Shown here one piece after another: positions 45,351 through 54,741 of a DNA stretch of 64,000 nt (positions are counted from its first letter, which is position 1; each line of letters starts with the position of its first letter). Below the pieces are notes generated by a model. It searched no databases. It saw only the letters and a list, made by a program, of their open reading frames with translations, and was not told the DNA's origin. The DNA comes from Jaltomata sinuosa (Eukaryota; Streptophyta; Magnoliopsida; Solanales; Solanaceae): the NCBI GenBank assembly GCA_003996215.1, contig QJPP01000821.1, positions 124,001 to 188,000 on the forward strand, given 5' to 3'. The position numbers were made by a program, and so were the translations under genes.

Positions 45351-45978
45351 GTCCTGAAATCAGAGTTTCCCTAAAGTCACAAATGATCATGTTTCCCTTA
45401 CCATTTTTACCAACGGTAAGTCCATAAAACTTAACACAAATTTCAGTGAAATCATATAACAGTTAACCCTTTAACCAATCACATATAACCCAGTTAAAAC
45501 TATTCACTAACCACAAATTTCAGAGTAACTCAAGCAATTACACACCACACATTCACATTCATTTAAAAAATGCAATACACACAATCACAAGTCTCAAGTT
45601 TCTGCACTCAATCAAATCAAGTTCATTATCTTCTATTCGTCTCATGGATGACCGTTAGCCGACTCATCCATGCCTTTACATAGCCTCCCAGGCCATATAC
45701 CAATTGGAACCTTCCCGATTCTAATTTCCCTTGCTTATGTCATTTTCGCCAAAAATAACAACATCCATTTACCTTGTTAAGATATCAATTGGAATCAAGA
45801 GATACCAATTGGACTCAACCCATACTAGCAAGTAACAAACCGCATGAAAGGAGTGAAAGAAGAGATACAATTTTCTAGAATGCTTCATATCTCCCCAAAG
45901 ATTAGATGTGGATGTTAACACACCAATCTGCAGGACTCTATTTGACATTTGCTCTTGTACAGGAAACCAGTAACCTAT
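45351..45978 (-). other. Leader of a second minus-strand chromovirus
   Basis: No ORF of note. Near the primer site it resembles the first element's leader (GACTCTA, TTTGACATTTGCTCTTGTAC). The first chromovirus LTR directly abuts it, so the first element probably inserted into the second's leader or gag start. Confidence 0.5.
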
Positions 45979-45990
45979 GCTCTGATACTA
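45979..45990 (-). promoter_or_regulatory. Primer binding site of the second chromovirus
   Basis: Minus strand TAGTATCAGAGC, one change from TGGTATCAGAGC, two bases from the LTR end GGGTCGTGACA at 45993. Confidence 0.75.
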
Positions 45991-47276
45991 TTTGTCACGA
46001 CCCAACTACCAGGTCGTGCGGGCACCTACTATAAGCACCTACATAGGAGAATCCTTACCACCTGATCCAACAGGTAAAATGCAGAAATCGAAAGTAAAAC
46101 ATAAGAATTATCCCTCTTTGATCATGGAAAAACATTTACAAAGTTTAAAATAGTAAAACATTTACAACTTGAATACAACCCTCCCTAGGAACTAGTCTAA
46201 CATAGGTACAAGAGCTCTACAGGAGAATTACAAGTACTAAAATAAGACACAGCTTCCACTATAGAAATGAAGAGTAGAAGCTGTTGGAGATCACCATCGT
46301 CCTGTACCTAAGAAATATCACTAATCCTACAACCAAACTATACCCAAAAAGGTATAGTAAGAGCAGTATCAGTACAAACAATACATACTGGTAGGCATCA
46401 TCGATTGACCCAAATCCACCACATAATATCATGTAAATAAGCAGAAGAAAACATAAAACTTGAAAATTATACAGTCCAGGTCCTTTATCAACACCCTTTC
46501 TACCAAGGTATAACATCTCTGAACCTATACACATTGTCCCAAGTCTTCCAACCTCATTCCGCTGCCAAATCCACTATTAGGCATTTCACCCTTATATCTC
46601 GGTCATCACCTAACCCCTTATAACACTTAGAAATACCTTGCCCGTTCAATCCCGTAATCAAATTACCAACTCTTCCTGTTAGCAGGTCTGTCACTCCATT
46701 TAAGATCCTAAGTCAACCCCCATGACCCTTAGCCCTTAACCAAACAATAGACTACCTATGAGTTCTTGCGTATTCCACCCCCAAGGTTCCTTACCCTTGA
46801 CATCCCACCAGTTCAGGAACTCATAGAATACTAGCCTTGTTTCACTAACCAGTCAAACCTGACTCCCTAGGAACCTTTGTCCCTCCAAGGTCACCCATCT
46901 TTGACTCGTCAAGCAATACACCTCACAACCTCTAGTCCTGTGCCCAACTATCCCAAACATCACCGCTTGCCATCCTGTTACTCTTATCACAATATTACCA
47001 GATAATATGAAATAGCCAAGTCCATATGACTATCAATAAGACCCGAGTCAATAACTGAACTTAACAACCATGAACGTCATGCCCAACTATGCAAGTAACC
47101 AGACCACATATAATTATATCACAACTTGCAAGCAACCAGAACCATCCAAGGATCCCTAGGACATTGTCAATGGCATTTAACATGCAACCCCAGTTTACTC
47201 AAGACACCACCTGAACACTTAGACACACCAGCCCGGCCACTCAAGGACCAATATATATGTCAAGTAACAATAAATT

Positions 47277-47505
47277 CTGGCCTTCTAAGGAAACCAAAAT
47301 GTAATGAACATCAATGACAGATAAACTCGGTTCTCTAAAGGAACCAACATGTAAGGAATATCAATAGCAAATAAGCCTGGTTCACTCAAAAAACCAACTA
47401 GTAATTGACATCAATAACAAATAAGCCTGGTTCACTCAAGGAACAAACAAGTAATGTACATCAATAACAGATAAGCTCGGTTCACACAAGGAACCAACAC
47501 ACATA
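47277..47505. repeat. Tandem array, 50-bp period
   Basis: Five units start at 47277, 47326, 47376, 47426 and 47476. Each has a CTGGTTCACTCAAGGAACCAAC-like core (varied) and a CATCAATAACAGATAAG-like tail. Inside the second chromovirus LTR. Confidence 0.85.
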
Positions 47506-47527
47506 TAGAAATCAATCCCATACAAAG

Positions 47528-47783
47528 CGTGGTGCCAGAGCTAACCATAATAGAACCTATAGCAGGTGTGGTACTCAAGCCAACTGATAAGTATCCCTTA
47601 CCAGGCGTGGTACCCGGACTAACCAATATGTATTCCGTACCAGGCATGGTACCCGAACTAACAAATATGTATCCCGTACCTGGCGTGGTACTCGAGCCAA
47701 TCGATAGATATTCCATACCAGGCATGGTACCCGAGCCAACCAATGAATCTGTACCAGGCCTGGTACCCAAGCCAACTGAATGA
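47528..47783. repeat. Tandem array, 39-bp period, with GTACCAGG/CCTGGTAC palindromes
   Basis: About 6.5 units of CGTGGTACCC...TACCAGG. Where the junction is CC the palindrome GTACCAGGCCTGGTAC is perfect (near 47751). Since 39 is a multiple of three, open frames run through it on both strands and are artefacts. Confidence 0.87.
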
Positions 47784-49000
47784 TCACTAATATCACAGCA
47801 ATTACAATCACAATGAATACAGACCACACTTGTAAAAACCAACAAGCACAAAGATAAACAGTTCATTGCATGTAATTGGCAGTTAAAACATCTTTAACGC
47901 TTATATCTTTTTCCCGAAACACACATGGTGCAAGAATACCAAAGAAATAGTTATAATGCACACATCACAAAATTGGATTCAACAACCATCACCTACCATA
48001 ATAGACATGGTTCATTATTCTAACCTTGATGACAGACCGAAGACTAATTCCCGGTTTACCCTCTAGACCCATATAGTCATTTACATTAATTTTGGGCCCC
48101 TTCATTAAAAGTAAGCATATTTTAGGGAGTTCATCCCAAGAAATTAAGGACTTCAAACCCTTCCATTCATCCTATTTCCCTTAAGTAATACAATTCCTGG
48201 AGATTCGCTATAACCTAGCAATCTATTTACACATACACCTTACCGGTTCCCCGAACCTACCCCAATAATCTAGTTCCCTCAAGATTTATAAAACACATAT
48301 AAATGATAACCCCAGCACTGAATTGTGTCACCCCCAACACCATCATTGTGTAACACATAATTAGAAAGATCTTAGCACTTTTGCAAACAATAACAATTCC
48401 CCACCTAATTTAATGGATTTTCATATATTTTGATTATCCGAGGATTCACAATCATAATTTCCATTAATCACTCAGTTACCAGTTCACATTGCCCATAATA
48501 ACATCCTCCCCCTTCAGGCAACCAAAAAATCAATACGATATCCCTCTAGACTCTGTGCTCGAAGGTCTAGGCATGAATTCTCCCATCATTCTACAATAAT
48601 AATATGCAATAAATTATAGGTCTAAGTCTACTCAATTAAACCTAGGCTACCTGGAGGCCAAGCATTACCTGCAGAGGTCTGAACTCTAACTTCTGGATCT
48701 GTGGAGGCAAATCCTAGTGGAGGATGGACCTGGAATCCATGGTTTCACCCTTCTTTAGCCAAAATCTCCCCTCCCCATAGCTCCCAAGCTTTGGAACAGC
48801 CTAGGAGGGTTTTTGGAGCAACCCTCATATGTTTTCAAACTGAGGAGGAGAATTTTAATATTAAAAATCATGTTTTAGCTACTTCCTCCATCATATCACT
48901 ATAGCGGTCAGCTAACTGCTACTGCAGCGGCACAATAGCGATAAATCTTCCGCTATAGCAGGGTGACGTCAGCCCGAACGAATTTCAAAATCTGAAATTT

Positions 49001-49360
49001 CCATCACGTCAACCCCACTTAAATCAAATCATATTTTTAATCGTTCCTAAATCCGATATAAAGCAATTTTAGAATAATGAAGGAATAGGTCAGTACACTA
49101 ATTCACTCCTAAATTTCATATTAGCAACAAACAACCATTTTAGCAATTATATATTTACCAACCATCGATAATTTATATTCCCATACAATAATTTAACATG
49201 ATTCACAAGTTGAGGAATTCAAGTATGTAAATTCACTTTTCATGGGTCTATAAAATTTCTAGCTAACAATAACAAATTAAACAAATGAAAACTAAAAACT
49301 TAAAGTAAAACTAATAACTAATGATAAAAATATACATTAACTAAAAAAGCATAAGAATTC
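49001..49360 (-). other. AT-rich DNA between second chromovirus LTR and Athila-like remnant
   Basis: No gene. Could be the intron or body following the donor-like site at 49364 of the Athila-like element, or the end of the chromovirus LTR. Boundary not resolved. Confidence 0.3.
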
Positions 49361-49500
49361 ATACCTTGAAAGATTGATTCTTGGTGAAGAAAGCTTGAAA
49401 GAATGAAGTCTTTAACTAAAGTTAAGAGAGAGAAATATTTGAAATAAACTAGTGAACAAACCTAAGGAGAATCTAGTGACTTTATACTAAATATTTTTTT
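49361..49500 (-). promoter_or_regulatory. Promoter-like box, short leader and splice donor of the minus-strand Athila-like element
   Basis: On the minus strand: TATAAAGT (about 49479-49486), a CT-rich leader, then TTCAAG/GTATGAA, with donor GT at 49363-49364. Layout and spacing (about 120 bases) resemble the ORF3 upstream region of the plus-strand element (AT box 26310, donor 26453). ORF3 itself is not present downstream. Confidence 0.4.
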
Positions 49501-49608
49501 CCTTTTTCTTTGTAATTTCCATTCTTTTATTAATTTTATTATTATTATTATAATCTAATTGTTTTTAAACAAATAAGAAAAAATATTTTTGAGTGAAATA
49601 CACTACGG

Positions 49609-49657
49609 AGGGGCCTTGGGAGGTACCCAAGGTGTACCCCTAGTGAAGTTTCACTAG
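49609..49657. promoter_or_regulatory. Two adjacent perfect hairpins
   Basis: Nested stem: AGGGG (49609-49613) with CCCCT (49637-49641), enclosing CCTTGGG (49614-49620), loop AGGTA, CCCAAGG (49626-49632). Overlapping its end is CTAGTGAA-GT-TTCACTAG (49640-49657). Confidence 0.7.
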
Positions 49658-49826
49658 GTTTTTTCATTTTCTAATTTTTTTTTCAAACCTTATTTTGAGT
49701 GCTTGTTTCTATTTTTCTTGCTCCATAGCCTCAAACACCTACAAAATAATAAACTCAAGTCAAGCGTTATAATTGTTTTATTATAAAAGAATATAATAAA
49801 GAAAAGCTAAATAAGTACAACAAATG

Positions 49827-49866
49827 TTGGGTTGGTTTCCAACTAGCACCTTGTTTAACGTCGTGG
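49827..49866 (-). promoter_or_regulatory. Structured cassette, diverged copy in the minus-strand element
   Basis: Minus strand keeps CACGACGTTAAACAAGGTGCT, as after pol in the plus element, followed by GTTGG-AAA-CCAAC (49831-49843 on plus). The stem sequence differs from CATGGG/CCCATG but pairing is kept. Confidence 0.65.
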
Positions 49867-50475
49867 CTCGATATAGACATTTTCAAGTTCTATTATCTCC
49901 ATGATGGGGATAAATATCACCACCCCATCTCACTTGAGCTTAAATTTTGTACTTGGCTTCCTTCACCTCTCTCATTAATTTACAAAACTCTATATTCAAA
50001 GGAAACCCGTGTCCATCCACACTTTGTAGTATCTATATGGCTGTAATCGCAGAGTTCTCATCCCACCATCTACCAACTAACATATCTACTATAGATTGGT
50101 TGATCTTGTCAAATGATTGGTAGAAAGTTTCTATCACCATTACCTTAGGCAAGCACAAATCTGGATAATCAATTAGATGGCCGAACCTTGCACAAGCGTC
50201 AGAGAGTAACTCTTCCTCCTCTAGTTCAAAAATTCACAATCTTGTTCATTGCTTGTGTCTTTACGATATGTGGACTTAACTCATGGATGAATATATACAC
50301 TAACCTAGGCCATGTATCTACTGACTCTGCTGAAGTGTTCATATACCAATCCCTTGCTTCTACTCAAGAGAACGAGGAAGATAATATAACTTCATCTCAT
50401 CATCAATGACCTTGTCATACTTTTCACACACATCCAAGAACTTCTTTACGTGAAATATAAGATCTCTCTCTTAAC
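49867..50475 (-). pseudogene. Second gag-like domain downstream of the protease
   Basis: Reading minus strand from 50475: a HVKKFLDVCEKYDK segment, then (after stops and shifts) DWYMNTSAESVDTWPRLV and ETFYQSFDKINQSIVDML near 50090-50130. The pattern of A/DWY..L...S..TW..L is that of Retrotrans_gag, not of RT. It stands where RT should start. Possible causes are a chimeric element, a deletion fused to another copy's gag, or a nested remnant. Identification rests on weak motif similarity. Confidence 0.4.
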
Positions 50476-50478
50476 CAT

Positions 50479-51294
50479 TTAGGTATAGACCTTTATCCTT
50501 AATACTCTTTCAATGTCATCTTTAATAGTCACAACATCCTTCTCTGTCAAATTCAATCTCCGAGGACCCCTCAATGGGTTATTATGATTTGAATGAGTTT
50601 TTTGCTTTGCCTTAGCCAATCTTGGAAGACCCAAATTGATAACTTTGAGCTTCTCATAATGTGCAGGCAAATGATTTGCCTTCAATTCGTTAAATCTGGC
50701 TTTAGTTTTCCCCACCATCATAGACATCTTACCAGACTTCACTCTTATTACTGCATCAACTATAGCCAAGAAACCTCTATCAAGAATGATGTGTATATCC
50801 CTGCCGTCCTCATAATCAAGAATGATATAGTCCACATGCATAATTAATGGTCCCACCTTTACTAATACATTATCAATGATTCCATCAGGATATTTTAAAG
50901 AACGATCTTCCAACTGCATGGTAACTATGGTAGGACTTGGTTCACCAAGTCCCAAATTCTTGAAAACTGAAGTGGGCATCAAATTTATGCCGGTACCTAA
51001 GTCACAAAGTGCCCTTCTCGTGTCCTTGTCTCCAATACATATAAAAATAGTGAGGTTGCCTGGATCTTTCAACTTTGGAGGGAGTTTGTTTCTGATTCTT
51101 GAACTACACTCTTCAGTGAGTGAAACTGTCTTAAACTCTGTGAGGTATCTCTTGTTTACAACTATACTTCCCAAGTGCTTGGCGTATATTGGTGCCTCTT
51201 GCAATAACTCCACCAATGTAATATTCACATGTACCTGCTCCAATATGTCTAGAAATCTCGAACAAGCCTTGTCTTCTTTATGTTTCTCAAACAT
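50479..51294 (-). pseudogene. Athila-like gag C-terminus and aspartic protease
   Basis: Minus-strand frame of 271 codons. N-terminal part KACSRFLDILEQVHVNITLVELLQ is the gag end seen also at 21900 and 59930. The protease follows: CDLGTGINLMPTSVFKNLGLG, TIVTMQLEDRSLKYPDG, and a DYEDGRDIHIILDRGFLA segment. The DLG motif is present; the ILGRPFLAT motif of relatives is altered (ILDRGFLA). No RT follows. The element's longest open frame. Confidence 0.8.
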
Positions 51295-52765
51295 TTATGG
51301 GAATGATAGTGGTGGCTTGACTATTAACTCTTCAATTTCTTTTTCTTTTTCTAGTGTAGACCCCAACTCAGTGTTTTGTCTTCTATCTCTTTTAGGTTCT
51401 ACTTCTAACTCTTTTTCACTTCTCAAGGTGACTGCATTAACTATTTCCTTTGAATTTTTCTCTGTATCACTTGGTAATGCCCCTTGAGGTCTCGTATGTA
51501 ATGCTGCAGATAATTAACCCAATTGTAGTTTTGGATCATCCATGAATTTCTAATGTTCTTCATTAATTACCTGCTGAGCTTTATTGAATTGGTGAGTCTC
51601 AGCTACAAATTGCTTGAATACCTCTTCAAGAAAACTACTTATTTGAGCTTGTGGTTGTGTGAATTGATGTTCTGATCACCTCCCCAAATTTTTTTTGGGT
51701 GATTTCTATAGTTATGCCTATAGACATTACCTTGATAAACCTTTCCATAATTTTGTTGCCCCATAAAAATATAGATTCTGGGCTTTGAGGACAACATGAA
51801 TAAGTGTGGTTTTTCACCACATAGATCACACATAATGCTGGATGCTTGAACTTGCTAAACTTGACTTGAGCTTTGGGCTGTCAGACACTTCTTCACTAAG
51901 CTAGTAAGATGCCCAATTTTAGATTGCATGGCTGTAATATCATCTAACTCTAGCTTTCTTAGATCTTCCTGTGAAGTTGAGGAGAACACTCTGCTCAGCT
52001 CTTGATAGTCTCTATTACCTGCAAACATAAGGTTAAACAATACATCTATTTCATTATAACTTTTGGACAAGATTTTCCCTTGAGATGTAACATCTAAAAG
52101 TAACTTGGAGTATGGTCTAAGTACTTCAATGAAGTTGTGGCCAATGATCTCCTTTGGTTGTTAATGATAAGGTTAATCTATGGGATGACGATTATACCTT
52201 TTCCATACATGTGGCAACAATTCAATATCTTTCTGCATAAAACCAATTATTCTTCCTCTTAACTCTTTAGTTATTCTCTAAGAGAAGAATCGATTAAGGA
52301 ACTTCTCTGACAATCCATCCCAAGGAGTAATTAAACAAACTGGTTCATTCTGCAACCATTGCTTTGCTTCCCTAATAGTGATAAAGGAAATAAAGTATGC
52401 TTTACGTACTCATTTAACACATTTTGTTAGTGAAAGTTATAACTCAGATCTACACATTATGTTAAGTGTTTATGTGGATCTTCATATGATTTACTCAAAA
52501 TTTTTCAAGTGTTCTGTACTAGCCGTACCATTCCTTTTTCAGTTCAAAGTTTCCCATAATTACTGGCTTAACTATTGCCTTGGAGGCACTCCCATGATTT
52601 GGCCTAGAAAAGTTAAGAATATGTATGTGTACGTGCGCCCCAACAGGTTGTTGAACTCTGTCATGATTCAAATTTCAATTGATTTGATCACCCATAATTC
52701 TGAATCTTCTCGCAGTTCTTTCAATTTCATGATCAAGTGAAATCAAGGTACTGCCAGGACTTTGC
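51295..52765 (-). pseudogene. Athila-like gag
   Basis: On the minus strand: N-terminal text near 52700 with VQQPVGAH and IVKPVIMGNFELKK, then AKQWLQNEP and WDGLSEKFLNRFF (52360-52260), QGKILSKSYNEIDVLFN (52090-52030) and a CDLCG half zinc-finger near 51830. Lys/Glu-rich C-terminus at 51300-51480. Many frameshifts and stops. Open frames on the plus strand of this stretch are shadows. Confidence 0.72.
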
Positions 52766-52875
52766 ATATTTCACATACACTACCTGGAACATGTAATTTA
52801 ACAAAAATAGCAACTAAAAGTAAAGAATAAACATATTTAATAAAAACTCAAAATATTATATCAATCTCTAACAAT

Positions 52876-52894
52876 TCCCCGACAACAACGTCAA
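52876..52894 (-). promoter_or_regulatory. Primer binding site, tRNA-Asp type, decayed
   Basis: Minus strand TTGACGTTGTTGTCGGGGA, compared with TTGGCGCCGTTGCCGGGGA expected from plant tRNA-Asp: four differences, all G-to-A or C-to-T transitions. Confidence 0.75.
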
Positions 52895-52902
52895 TTTTTT
52901 TT

Positions 52903-54344
52903 TATACCTCTAGATTAAGCTTATGCACATGCAAGTGTATGAAGTCTGACAAGTAATATAAGACTTGTAAGTCTAGATTATCAATCTCACAGGGAATTGA
53001 TGAATTGGTAACTATAATAAACTCCTATTCTAACTATTCAGTGATGTAAACAAGAGAAAATTGTTTAGGTTAGCTAATTAACTACTAACTACTATAATTC
53101 TAATACTTAAGATCAATTTAGGTTGTTTTGTGATTTCAGAGATGATTATTGATCCAGAGATGCGGACTTAGAATAATGTAGCTGATTGATCAGTCTACTA
53201 CTTTGACTGATTTTCTAAGTTACTAGTTGTGAGTTGATATTCGCTATGTTGAGCATTTTTCCAAAATGCCTCTATGCCTACTCGACTATTTCTAATGTCT
53301 ATATTCCTACGGTCACCGGTCGATAGTGAAGTACATGTTATTTGTCTTTCGTATAAACTAAGCAAGGCTAACGACTATATTCCTAACCACATTAGTAAAT
53401 TGTTCCCCCCAGAAGGGATCTAGGACCAAGCTCTACCTTTTTTTATTATTAATGTAAGTTCTTTATTCCTAGCTCAATTTAAAGATCAAGAAAAGATAAG
53501 CAACTCAAATAGTGAAAATCCAATCAAACTACTTTAACATTAAATCAACAATATTCATATTCATCCACAACCCTAGATACTATGAGTTTAGCTACTCATA
53601 AACTTATTACAATTGCAATAATCCATGAATAAGCAAATATTCAATCATTCAAGGCAAAAGGAAAAACAAAACCTAGGTAGAAACCCTTGGGGCACCACCC
53701 TTGCATGTTTCTTCCTCCAAAATGCCCCTTTGTCTTCTTTTATGTTCCAAGGTGTATTCAATATGTTGAAGATGTATCTTTATACTAAATATATGGAGAA
53801 AGGTAGTATGTATAGGGTTTAGGAGGGTTCTGAGTCAGATTGGAAATGTTTAGGCCAAACCTAGCCAAAATAGGCCAAATTTGTCCTGTGGCCTCCCCCT
53901 GTGCGGTGCCTAGGGCGGTGCCATAGCGCATTTAGGCAGCCTCCTCGTGTGGTCTACTCCAATGCACTAGGGGGCTCCTGGACGGTGCCCAGGGCCTCTA
54001 TGTAGTGCATTTTTTTTTCCCTTTTTCATCATTTTACCTCTGTTAAGATCCTGTCTTGATCTCCTAACCATGGACTTGCTCCGGATCATCTTACTCAGCT
54101 CCTGCTCAGACTTGAAAGCTCCATAATTACTCTATTAGGCTATAAATCTGTGCAAAATCTCTTACTTTTCAATCTACACATCAAAACAAGCTACGTAAGT
54201 GTAATCCATATAAAATAAGCTCAAAAGCTTCTTAAAACAAGTGAAATGTGAGGCAATCTATATCTTAAAATACAAAAGCTTCTTAAAACAAGTGAAATGT
54301 GAGGCAATCTATATCTTAAAATTATTACTTTTAGCCTCACATCA
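52903..54344 (-). repeat. Athila-like LTR (5' LTR of the minus-strand remnant)
   Basis: Minus strand starts TGATGTGAGGC (54344) and runs to about 52903 beside the primer site. It keeps the LTR-end block AAGCTTAATCTAGAGGTATA, related to the 19.8-kb LTR end. A 60-bp tandem duplication lies at about 54226-54325. It is a near-complete relative of the fragment at 9165-9224/17987-18383 and shows the unoccupied target site of the LARD-like element near 53785. Confidence 0.78.
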
Positions 54345-54736
54345 ATAACTCAATTCAAGAACAGGCTCTATTTTATCTTGTAATGCAATCCATATCCTCT
54401 TTCTTGAGTTAGACTTATATTCATAGATGGTATTTAACTGGAGACCAAATAGTCTAATAATTAAGCACACGATAAAATAAGTAAACAAATTAAATTAATA
54501 AAATCGGTGATAATAAAATATATGCAAACAGAAATCTTTAAACTACAACTTCATGGATAATTACGTAATCCTAGAATAGTTCAGAATATTCACTCATGCT
54601 CGTGAAAACAACATAAGTCATAATCATTCAGCTATAAAATAGAGAAAAGAAGAAATAATCTTTGCGAATCTCTGTTCTACAGTGCTCTAGCCCTCGTTGT
54701 GATCTTCTTCTCTCCAAAGTATGATTTATCTCTTCA
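54345..54736. other. AT-rich spacer, no gene seen
   Basis: Between the Athila-like LTR and the solo LTR. No reading frame or repeat recognised. Ends with the target duplication AAAAT (54737-54741). The same parent sequence continues at 57495. Confidence 0.5.
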
Positions 54737-54741
54737 AAAAT

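Larger units (their letters stand above)
45993..49000 (-). repeat. LTR of the second chromovirus, right end not resolved
   Basis: Begins (plus strand) TGTCACGACCCAACTACC. Contains two tandem arrays (47277-47505 and 47528-47783) and, at 48900-48965, a cluster with CTATAGCGG and CCGCTATAG inverted motifs, left of which the minus strand has an AT box near 48855-48870. I could not find its other terminus; homology to known LTR starts is lost between 48.97 and 49.3 kb. Confidence 0.6.

Noticed and set aside
47277..47783. Possible CRISPR-like regular repeats
   Set aside because: Units are contiguous tandem repeats with no unique spacers, and the genome is eukaryotic.
47432..47866. Pro/Val-rich repeat protein frames on both strands
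   Set aside because: The 39-bp array has a period divisible by three, which keeps frames open without selection.
52378..52740. 120-codon plus-strand frame
   Set aside because: Antisense shadow of the minus-strand gag, whose motifs are recognisable.
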